A stretch of 64,000 nt of DNA, from assembly GCA_963978905.1 (NCBI GenBank), contig OZ022259.1, forward strand, positions 31,101,994 through 31,165,993, written 5' to 3'. This DNA is from Trichostrongylus colubriformis (Eukaryota > Nematoda > Chromadorea > Rhabditida > Trichostrongylidae). Positions 55,682 to 64,000 of this stretch are shown here, one piece after another (position 1 is the stretch's first letter; each line of letters begins with the position of its first letter). The notes beneath the pieces were generated by a model. It worked only from the letters and a program-made list of their open reading frames with translations, did not search any database and had not been told where the DNA came from. Position numbers and translations under genes: made by a program.

Positions 55682-56355
55682 TTAGGTAGTCTAAAAAGTC
55701 TTTTCGTATTTTTAAATACCGCTTTTTCCCTCAAAACTGCTTTCCACAAAATTTCTTCTGTACATATATATGTAGTACAAGTCCACACGCATCTATAGGT
55801 ACTGTTGTCTTCCATCTCCTGGATAACCCTTTTCGGCAAAATAAAAATATCAAAAGTCACCTCATTTTCAATTCCAATTTTTTTTCTTTGAATAGCGTTA
55901 GACAGGGAAAGGAAAAGGTGATAATCCGATGGAGCAAGATCAGGGCTATAAGGCAGCAATTTTTATCCAAACTCGAGAATTTTTTAAAAGAAAAAATTTA
56001 AAAAAATTTTTATCACTAGTGAAAAAATGACTCGCCAAAAAATTCTCGAGCTTGGATAAAAGGTGCTGCCCCATCCACCTTATAGTCCTCATCTTGCTCC
56101 ATCGGACTATCACCTTTTTCTTCCCCTGTCTAACGCCATTCAAAGAAATTTTTTTATAATTTTTGTATTGAAAATGAGGTTGACCGTTGACATGTATTTT
56201 GCCGAAAAGGGTTATCCGGGAGATGGAAGACAATAATACCTATAGATGCGTGTGGACTTGTACTACATGTGTATGTACAGTGGAGATTGCTGGAAAGCAG
56301 TTTGGAGGGAAAAAGCGGTATTTGAAAATACGAAAAAACTTTTTAGACTACCCAA
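55682..56355. mobile_element. Inverted mariner dimer (two 3' ends head to head)
   Basis: Flanked by TA (55680-55681 and 56356-56357). The arms ttaggtagtctaaaaagtc and its complement run some 300 bp inward. Both arms encode the mariner SPDLAPSDYHLF motif (left arm on the minus strand near 55930, right arm on the plus strand near 56090) and the same downstream bases, so each arm is a transposase 3' end. The 5' parts are absent and the arms meet in an A/T-rich centre near 56000. Confidence 0.85.
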
Positions 56356-56357
56356 TA

Positions 56358-58280
56358 TAATCACACATAACACATGCTTTGAGTGTTCGATAGAGGTGCT
56401 TCGTACGATTTTCAGCTCCTGGATGGTACTCCGGTCAGAAGACATCGTCGGTGATGGTCTTCGTTCCGTGGAATATGGCGATACTTCGTTGAAGCGGTTG
56501 CTGTTGGACGTTTCAAGGTGTTCATCTTCATGGACAACAACTGAAAATCAACGATCAAATTGGAAATATCCCAGATATAAAATATGAGAAGCTTTTAGAA
56601 CGGGCTCATAGTATCTTTCTCAATGTACGAATGCCAAGGTGTGGTTAGGTTGAAGCAAGAGTTGACGAGTCCTCGATGGAGGCCGTGTTTTGCGCTGTAA
56701 AACAGGCACCATACCTGGGAAGAAAATTCCGCAAGGAGTTCTCAGCAAACTATCCTACATTAGGCAATTTTCGAGGCGATCAAGTGAACTCATAAACCAA
56801 GACTTTTTTGAGACACTCGACTTCAGTGTACCACGATCCAAGGAAGTTTGAGAGGGGGGGGGGGTCGTTGGTGAAGGTTCCACGAAGGGCGGGCGTATTC
56901 TCAAGAAATCCTCAACCCAGTGTAAGCCCCTGGGTGTAACCCACTTCGGAAATTGCTCAAGCTCTGAACTCTTAAATGCAGCTTTAGGGGAAATTCGGAC
57001 GAAAAGTAAAAAAAAAGTAGTGAATATGAAAGCCGAGATGACTACTAACAGGGCAGTGGAGAAAAAACGGATGGAAATGGCCAAAACCCGAGAAATAGGA
57101 CCCTTCTCAACGTTGGTTCTAGCGCGGACGACCTTTTCGTCAAGAGGCGGGTAGTCCGCATTGGTTTTCCATTGGCATTACCAAGACGTAAACATGAAGG
57201 GATGTTCGGAAATGCAGGATTTAAAGTGCCGCAGTGCCGTTGACCAACCTCACCGTGACCAACCACTAATCACGTCGCCTGGAGGCGGGCTGCCCTAAAC
57301 CAAGGCGGCATGCCCTAACGAGGCCGCCTCAGCCACAGCTGAATGGGGCGCCTTCCGCGGGGGATTTCGCCATGCATAGGCCTTTCAGACCCGTAGTTTA
57401 TCACTAAATGACTCCTTTTGGGATTCCTTATCACCCACATTACCCCAAGCACTGTCTTTGAGTAGCGGGAAAAGTCGTCAGAAAAGTAGATCGAATCACG
57501 GGATTTCTGTCTAATCAATCAAGTTTTCTTGAAGACTGCTATGTACATGAAGGCCACCAAATTCTCCCTTTCATTTCTTCTGGTAGAATAATTAATACCA
57601 GAAACTAGTGGTATGATGAACGAAGGCGTGACATTTTCCGAAGGAATAAATCAATGTCGTGCCCCTTATCATTTTACTCCCACGTAAAGCTTCAATGATC
57701 ATTGTTGTTTGTTTTTGTGTTGACTGTTGTTTATCGCCTCGTAGAGTTATTATCGTGTCAATGTGACAACTAATCACCGGAAATACTCGTGTCCCCTTAT
57801 AAATTTATGACGTATATGTAGTAAATAGGTTCAGGATACAGATAGAGGCCAGTGGTATGCTTCCGAATGTGTCGTTGAATCTTTTACGATGAACTAGTTC
57901 CACTCGACGTGTACTCGACCACTTGGTCCAAATAGTCCACGGCTCGCTACTTAAAGGATTTCCAGATTGTTCGACCCTTTGGAATGCGTGACGATATTCA
58001 GCCTTGATCGTCACTGGTTTCGCTCCACTCATTTTCACTAGAGACCATCGTGACCGTCGGAAAAACCACAGTAGAGGAACTCGACAGTAATGCTCAATGC
58101 AAAAAACTATGATGAAACTTAAAGAGATAGTCCACGGATTTATGAGTTCAATTGCTCTCAAATTCACCTGCCAGATACAGCATACGGACAGAAACACGGA
58201 AAGAATTGAGAAATTTCCTTTGTTCAAAGTATTGTAGAAATAGAAGAACTGGAAGGAAAGCATCCCCCTCGAATTCCTGC
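56358..58280. other. No confident gene; minor exon-like pieces
   Basis: A frame after gattttcag at about 56415 (LRSEDIVGDGLRSVEYGDTS) and a minus-strand frame at 57805-58050 with PWTIWTKWSSTRRVELVHRK have natural composition. Neither could be extended in phase. A G-run sits near 56858-56866. Confidence 0.3.
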
Positions 58281-58288
58281 CGTGCAAC

Positions 58289-58604
58289 CTTTGAATAGTT
58301 GTCGGCTGGCAGAGTGCAGTTTAAATTTTCGCGCCTTTGTTGATTTGCTTCCCGCTCTGAGTCCCTGTCCACATATCCTTTGTCTCCCTCACCCCGTCGG
58401 CCGTCTATCTCGGTTGGATATTTGTATTTTCTCGTGAAACTTTGCATGCGGCCCTTTGAGCTAATATCACATAAATGGGTGTGTAGACTCATGTTGAATT
58501 TCGCGTCGCACTCGCGGTGCCACGCCATATTCGCACATAAGCACAGCTTGCCGCGGTCGGTTGGAATTTCGCTCAGGACGCAAGGGTCTGGTACCATGGA
58601 GGTC
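58289..58604 (-). CDS. Exon of an unidentified, probably extracellular, protein
   Basis: A 316-nt exon on the minus strand, after cttaaag and before gttgca, is open in one frame: PDPCVLSEIPTDRGKLCLCA, NMAWHRECDAKFNMSLHTHL, then a charged stretch with EREANQQRRENLNCTLPADN. Five cysteines cluster in the first 45 residues, then one near the end next to a possible N-glycosylation site (NCT). A hAT-like MITE sits 65 bp upstream of the acceptor, in the intron. Family not recognised. Confidence 0.45.
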
Positions 58605-58668
58605 CTTTAAGAAATAGCTGTTTATCTCATCATCTAAAACAATAACTTTTGTATTCAAAAAGGCAAAA

Positions 58669-59062
58669 GGTGCTATGGGAGTTAGGGGGGGCCAGCGCAC
58701 TGTGCTCTGCGTCTCTAACGCCATGGCTGAGCGCAGAGAAGCCATAGCGCTAGCCAAATCAGGTTCGAATTCTGCATAGAAACGATTCTGATGAAGCAAA
58801 TTCGTGCATTTTTTCGTCCTATGTTAGCCTAAGCCTTGGGGAAGGAGATTCCCTTTCCCTAGGCTTAGGCAAATACGTGTAAGTGGTTGTTCAGTCTAGT
58901 TGTAGTGAATTTTTCGTAACATACCAGTGGAAGATTTATTCAATCGTTTTCTCAGTAAGTTAGCTGTATCTAGGCATAAAATAACCTTGAGAGTGCCTAT
59001 AAGCAAAAATTGGGCGCGACTTTTGCTTTTGTCGAGTGGCCCCCCCTAACTCCCATAGCACC
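58669..59062. mobile_element. hAT-like MITE with 8-bp target duplication
   Basis: Ends ggtgctatgggagttagggg and its complement cccctaactcccatagcacc. Flanks both read aggcaaaa (58661-58668 and 59063-59070). The 394-bp interior has a small palindrome with cctaagccttgggg and ccctaggcttagg, but no transposase. The target length fits the hAT group. Confidence 0.85.
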
Positions 59063-59429
59063 AGGCAAAATAGTAGCATAAAAGTAAAAGAAACGACAGT
59101 GTTACATGATAACTATCCTAACTAAGAAATAATTAATACGGGCGCAAAGCTCTTAAGGGAGTGTTACAATGTACGCGATCACACGCGAAGAAATCCGAGG
59201 CGCCGCTCGGCGCGCGCGACCGCGCGAAGATTCAACATAGGTCTACACACCTCACATGCATATGTATATGGGTAACAGAAGAACTTATTGCTCTGTAGGC
59301 GAATCCTTCGAGCATGGTTCATGCTGAGAGCAGCCAATGAGCGTTTTAGCAGTGCCTAACTGGAAGGATACGTCTAGACCAGTGCATCGCATAATTATCG
59401 GATGGAATTCAAACGGTGACTAAAAGTGA

Positions 59430-60870
59430 GCTATGTTACCGCTTTTGAGCCGGCGTCATACTCAGCTACCGGATACTGTGATCGCCACTGACGTAGTGCA
59501 GCTACAATGCGTGGAGTGTGTACCCCTACGTCAGGATTTTGCACCGCGACATGTCGCAAGCGAAGCAACGCGGACGAGCTAAAGGGGTCATGTTGTTGGG
59601 CCTCGAAACCATCACAAGTCAAGGGCGTATCGCGCCCCTAGCATTAGCGTGTAATCGTCCTAAGACCCAACTACTGCAACGCGCATACTCGCACGCACTG
59701 TGTCGCTCGTCGTTGCGCGAAATCCTGGCGTTAGAAACACTCCAGTGCGTGCTCCACGATCAACGCTCTCCCACACTAAGGAACTCGGAGGTGTATGTCG
59801 TTAGGACAGAAAAATCGCAATGCGGCGTCACGCCCGCGACGTTTGCGCACGAGTCACCATTTCTGATTGGGGCAACTTTTTGCTTCAATCCGTATCATGA
59901 CCTTTCTTATACCTTTTTTCACATCCTGACATCTTCATGCGCTGATGCAATTGTGGGGGAGGCCAACTAGATTGAGCTCGGCGTCCGGCGCTATTTTCAC
60001 CTAGGTCTTTAGCTTGAGCCTTGCTTTAAGGGAAACTCTTACCTCCCTTAAGTAAGGCTTAGGTAAAATATACACGCGAGTTTATAAATTTAGTGTGCAA
60101 ATAAAGAGTACTTTGTGGTTTTCAAGAAGTTCAGCCTGAACTGTGTTTGAATGCAAGACCTCTGAAATTACGTAATTCTAAAGACTTTTGTTGATGACCA
60201 ATGACGACGACGTCTTTTGGGGCAGGAGATCGCTAAATAACTATTTTTGCACACCAACAATGTAATGTGGCCTGGAAATAATGATGTTCATGACGTCTGA
60301 ACGGGAATAAAGTCGTCATCGTTGGCTGACTACGTACTCATCAAAGCTATGCACAAGTCCGAGTGTGCAATAACTTACACCTACTGACACTCGCTACAGG
60401 GTACGGCGAGTACTAGGCTTTTAGGGTTTTGATTCCCTCTCCTCCATTCGCGTTTTCTTCTGTAGGAGCATTGTAGCTTTGGCGCAAATGCGCTGCCCTA
60501 ATCGGGATAGGGCAACTCGTCCGCGATCGTCGCACGCCGCGCGATTGTTCTGTCCTAACGACATACACCCGAGCACTCGAGCAAACTTGCGTGAACTATA
60601 GCATGTGAATTAAGGCCCACACGTTGCTGATGCGTTGCGCGGCCACCGAGCATCGATAATGAGGTCCGAAAAGCAGTTCCACGCAAGCGCAGTATCGAGA
60701 CATGTGGCCGCTTTCATGCTATACGGCAGCGGCGTCGGGCGGTACTCGGTGCCGGCGCTGTTGCGACTCGGTCTATTTATAGCAATCTACCGAACACTGC
60801 TGCTGTATGATGGTCGTGGCGAGAGGGAACCCCTGCAAAACTTGCCCTAATTTGGCACCAACCCAAATTT
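59430..60870. repeat. Large imperfect inverted repeat, GC-rich
   Basis: The segment gtgtatgtcgttaggacaga (about 59791) recurs inverted at about 60550 (tctgtcctaacgacatacac), with further weaker pairing (gttgcgcg, cgtcacgcccgcgac versus its inverse). An open plus frame across 59518-59967 follows the left arm and looks compositional rather than coding. It may be a non-autonomous DNA element of about 1.4 kb. Confidence 0.45.
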
Positions 60871-61122
60871 TTCGCCAAGTTTCGTGCGGATACTCGCCCT
60901 ATGATCATACTGTAGTGTGGTTTGATCAAGAGTTATAAATGAAGCTCGTCCCAATAGTGCCGGCTTTCTAGCCGTAGGGTACCGCTGTAGACGCCGGTGC
61001 CGCAAAGTATAAAGGCATCCTAACGAAACAAAAGTAGATAGGTAGCTTTCCAACGTAGCGAAAAAAGCAGCGAAAATTTTGAGTAGGGCAGTGCGAAGAA
61101 AAAAATGCAATTAGGGTCTAAC

Positions 61123-61433
61123 CTTGTATACAGTGTGCATGGAAGGATTTTCGGGAGTCACAAATGAAGAACCTTGGTTGATGAGCGCTTCTTTCAGGGA
61201 TTGGTTGTGAATATGGTGTCCGTACAATTTCGCTGAGCTCTTCCAAGCGCCATTGCATTGAAGTAGAATGGGACATTTCCTGAAAATCTCTCACGAAGTA
61301 GTGAGAAAATTATTATGAGAAAATTGATGAAGTAACTATAGTTTTTAAGACCATCAGACTTCAAATACCTCTTTTCCAAGCACTCCGGGTGAAAAACGAG
61401 TGGCGGCCAATCATCGAAAAGGTCAGGCAAGCA
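61123..61433 (-). CDS. Two in-phase exons of an unidentified gene
   Basis: Exon 61433-61369 (after gattcag, before gtattt) encodes CLPDLFDDWPPLVFHPECLE. Exon 61279-61123 (after attttcag, before gttaga) encodes KCPILLQCNGAWKSSAKLYG, then HNQSLKEALINQGSSFVTPE and PSMHTVYK. The join is in phase and the composition is protein-like, with conserved-looking Cys, Trp and Gly. Further exons may lie on either side; an open minus frame after acttcag at about 61694-61466 (SIWLALSVLATRLCRVAYSV) could be upstream. Family not recognised. Confidence 0.5.
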
Positions 61434-61929
61434 CTGAATCTGATTGTATTCAAAAATAGATGATTAGGCTGCAAGGCAGGGTGAAGCGCCAGTTGACAGT
61501 GATCGACGAGGTCGCATTTCAGCTAAAGGGTGGGCATTTTGGGGGGCCGGTGTTAGGAGGTAAATCGGCTGATTATTGTCTAATTTGGTTTTCAATACCA
61601 CCGGGCGCTCAGTTGCATGAAGGGAGATAACAGAATAGGCGACGCGACATAGTCTTGTGGCCAGTACACTCAGTGCCAACCATATGCTGGCCACCTGAAG
61701 TTTTCTTTGTGCTCGTGAAAGTGCGACGACCCTGCTCCCGGTTCAGGCCAGGACACTCGAAATTGGTCAAGATCGCCGTTGCTCGCTAGGGCTCTGTGCG
61801 CCCAGTTCCTAGTAAAGACAGATAGTAGGCGAGCGGTGACCTGACACGCATGACAGTTCGGAGTGGTCCACTCCGAACTTCCCGAATACCCTCAGTATCC
61901 GGCCAGCACTTTGATAGTTGAACGCCCCA

Positions 61930-62310
61930 TAAGCCTCTCAGACTGCGAAGCAGGGGCCGCTAGCTTTGTTTGGAAAAAAAGGAGAAAAATTTTCGATTTA
62001 AAATCGACAACTTTGTACCCGTAGTGCTCGCGTTACTTGCGTTAGCTGCGATGGCAGTGGCGTTAAGTGTTGTCGCAAAACCTTTTGCTAAAAAGCAGGA
62101 AAGCTTGTGGACAAGACTGGGACGGTGGTAACTGAGAAATCCTCTGAGTGGGTCCACCATTCGTCCTCGCCGGCATAGGATTGGGTCCTCGGAGTTACCG
62201 CTACCGGATAGTGAGTCAGTCGTTCAGCCGTTATCCATTTACGCCGCAGCTGGCTTCAAATGCCAACCACTTCCCGCAATACAGTCCCCAATAGCGTCTT
62301 TGAAGGCACG
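61930..62310 (+). pseudogene. Duplicated unknown reading frame, copy 1 (nonsense codon)
   Basis: Aligns with 63480-63850. The shared frame begins near 62000 with NFVPVVLALLALAAMAVALS, a likely membrane helix, then AKPFAKKQESLW and a basic stretch, and ends DSESVVQPL. A TAA at about 62129 sits where copy 2 has a Glu codon. Differences from copy 2 fall often in third positions, and indels are multiples of three. No ATG opens the frame, so it may be an internal exon or an element fragment. Confidence 0.5.
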
Positions 62311-63479
62311 TGACTCACCCCTATTTACTCACAGCAACCCCCCTCCCCCCTCCCCACTCGAATTTTGATTCTTTCGAAGAGACGAATTTTTGGGAGATTC
62401 CGATTTAGATAAAAAGTATACGGGGGCAGTTTGGCCCGTAGAAGACGAATAAGACATTTATTCGGCGCAAGATCACCTGGCGTCCGCGTCACAGGCACAT
62501 TCGCGAATTGAGGCGTATCTTCAAATTCCAGCGTCAAGCACTCTCACGTGGAGAAAGTGGGACACTCTTACTCAGGGGGGAAGGCATTCTCATCCTACAG
62601 AAGGTGCTGAGCAAACTTACAGATTCACCTCGCCACGCGGTCTTGAGCCTAGTGAGTTTCATATTCATGTTCTAGTCGATTTATCCCGACCGAGTACGAG
62701 TTTTCGGGCCAAATCGGAATGATCTCAAATACTCATCTCTTCAACGGCATAAAAATTCGGGTAGGTGCAGTCGCTTCCTGTAAATAATGCTTTTGACTCT
62801 ATTCTAATTCATTATTGAGACCATGCGTGACAATGACCCTAGTGTAGCGCGAGGCCCAGCGCGTGTAACCATACTTCCAAGCATCTATGGATATAGGAAG
62901 AAAATCAGTAACTCGAGGAAACCCACGGCATACACCTGCACGAGAAGCACACCAAAGAAGACCACTTGCATATCCAGTAAAGTAAAGAACCCTCAGTTAT
63001 AGTCTCAATGAGCGTCTAATCAAATATAGGGAAACCGATTAAACTCGTTTTTTCCGCACGATTCACAAATAGTTTTCACGAGAACCAGTCAGAAAGGAGA
63101 ATTCTCATAGTGTTCATCGAAATCCACTCAATGCTGTTCTATCTTTATTTGGACACGATAGCTAGAGAAAGTTATGTGGATGTTATCTTTTCAGAATTCT
63201 CCGGACTTGTCTTGTTCGTGTAGAGAGGCGGTCTTGCCAAGGAATTTTTGCTCCGCTTTTCGCCTGAAAAAGAGAGTGATGAAAATGGCGAAACGATCCA
63301 GTAACTTACAAACACTCTCAAAACGAAGTTTTATCTCATTTGTTCATCGTAGAGGTGAAACAGCATATAAATGAAAGCGCCTTTTTGCACAAGCTGACAG
63401 ATGGTCTCCTATCAAGGCTACTGAAGGCACCGCCGGGAGTAAGGAGAAAATGGGAGCTGGAAGGGCAAGCTGTGAACGA
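62311..63479. other. Between the duplicated frames
   Basis: A minus frame at 62537-62325 (TPGDLAPNKCLIRLLRAKLP) and a plus frame at 63189-63374 after cttttcag (SAFRLKKRVMKMAKRSS) look moderately natural. Neither matches a family I know. No repeat boundary was seen. Confidence 0.3.
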
Positions 63480-63850
63480 ATAGCCTCAGAAACTGCGACG
63501 CAGGGGCCGGTAGCTTAGTATAAATAAATCTTGACAAAAGTTACGATCGAATGGTTCGACCACTCTGTACCGGTGGCAGTGCTCGCCTTACTTGCGATGG
63601 CAATGGCCTCAAGTCTCGTAACAAAACCTTTTACCGAAAAAAAAAAACAGGAAAGCTTGTGGAAGAGGCAGGGATCGTGGGAACTGAGGAATCCTTCGAG
63701 TAGGTCCACCATCCGCCCTCGCTGGCGTAAGATTGTGTCCACAGAAATAGTGGACAGTGAGTCCGTCGTTCAGCCGTAATTCATTTGCGCCGCAGCAGGC
63801 TTCAAATGTTAACCAGTTCTCGTGATACGGTCTCCAGTAGCGTAGAAGAG
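63480..63850 (+). CDS. Duplicated unknown reading frame, copy 2 (open, 82 codons)
   Basis: The open frame 63531-63776 reads a start-less N-terminus TIEWFDHSVPVAVLALLAMA, a membrane-like run, TKPFTEKKKQESLW, a basic region with STIRPRWRKI, and ends DSESVVQP before TAA. The flanking non-coding sequence (gacgcaggggccggtagctt and, after the stop, caggcttcaaatg) is also shared with copy 1 at 61930-62310, so the duplicated unit is about 370 bp. Composition and change pattern suggest past coding selection. No known family. Confidence 0.45.
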
Positions 63851-63852
63851 AG

Positions 63853-63892
63853 GCTCTTTTGATGAGGGTGGCGAAACCCTCATCAAAAGAGC
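63853..63892. repeat. Perfect 17-bp hairpin
   Basis: gctcttttgatgagggt at 63853-63869 and its exact complement at 63876-63892, with the 6-nt loop ggcgaa. It follows directly after duplicated-frame copy 2. Copy 1 does not have it. It could be the end of a small element or a structured RNA stem. Confidence 0.6.
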
Positions 63893-64000
63893 GCGTCTCA
63901 GGGTCTTTATCTTATCTACTGCTGTCGCGCTGCCGCGCATCCGCCAGTGGAGTTTCTGCGAGGTATGAACCGTGCTCACTCAGCCCTTTCCAGTCTGTAT

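Noticed and set aside
57805..58050. Possible thrombospondin type 1 piece (PWTIWTKWSS)
   Set aside because: No cysteines in the right places and no second repeat; too weak to call.

Overview
The window looks like a piece of a repeat-rich nematode nuclear genome. Reasons: short exons (30-340 nt) with small and medium introns and an AG/GT splice grammar; 3' splice-site-like sequence abutting several start codons, as at SL trans-splice sites; closely spaced same-strand genes of operon type; many mariner, Gypsy-like and CR1-like relics; and dense fold-back MITEs. A clade V (strongylid or rhabditid) species is my guess, not something the sequence proves. No bacterial, viral or CRISPR content was seen.

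Left third (about 0.6-24 kb) is the gene-rich part. I could rebuild spliced, phase-consistent models for five conserved eukaryotic genes. On the minus strand, from left to right, are a partial PHAX-like gene (619-1039), a complete TAP42/IGBP1 gene (ppfr-4 type, 6346 down to 1714, nine exons, 346 aa) and a complete SAP18 gene (15829 down to 14821, 171 aa). On the plus strand are the 3' three exons of TRAPPC2L (9706-10457), followed 129 bp later by a complete CIAO3/oxy-4 gene (10587-14113, nine exons, 480 aa), and then a complete GRWD1 WD40 gene (20134-23635, 441 aa). Between SAP18 and GRWD1 lies an inverted duplication of about 0.8 kb per arm that carries matching 89-nt exons.

Middle third (about 24-41 kb) is a transposon graveyard. 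It holds a decayed Gypsy-like pol split by a mariner-type element with TA target duplications, two or three mariner transposase relics, a PH-domain-like gene fragment lodged between mariner pieces, a second Gypsy-like integrase with an odd extra ORF, a zinc-knuckle gag fragment, and a CR1/jockey-type LINE fragment. A mariner at 31601-33211 was itself hit by a fold-back retroposon carrying a tRNA-like head. The first 75 bp of the window hold an uninterrupted copy of the same mariner end, which serves as a natural empty site.

Right third (about 42-64 kb) begins with a complete 14-exon TMUB-like membrane ubiquitin-fold gene (42078-47069, 568 aa). After it come scattered exons of unidentified genes, a two-exon secreted Cys-rich peptide gene (53332 down to 52512), several MITEs with clear target duplications, an inverted mariner dimer, and a locally duplicated unknown reading frame with a membrane-like segment near 62.0 and 63.5 kb.

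The identified genes are housekeeping: snRNA export, PP2A regulation, vesicle tethering, cytosolic Fe-S assembly, Sin3/splicing complex, ribosome biogenesis and a membrane ubiquitin-fold protein. They do not form a single pathway. The new material is mainly in repeat structure and in a few unassigned exons.
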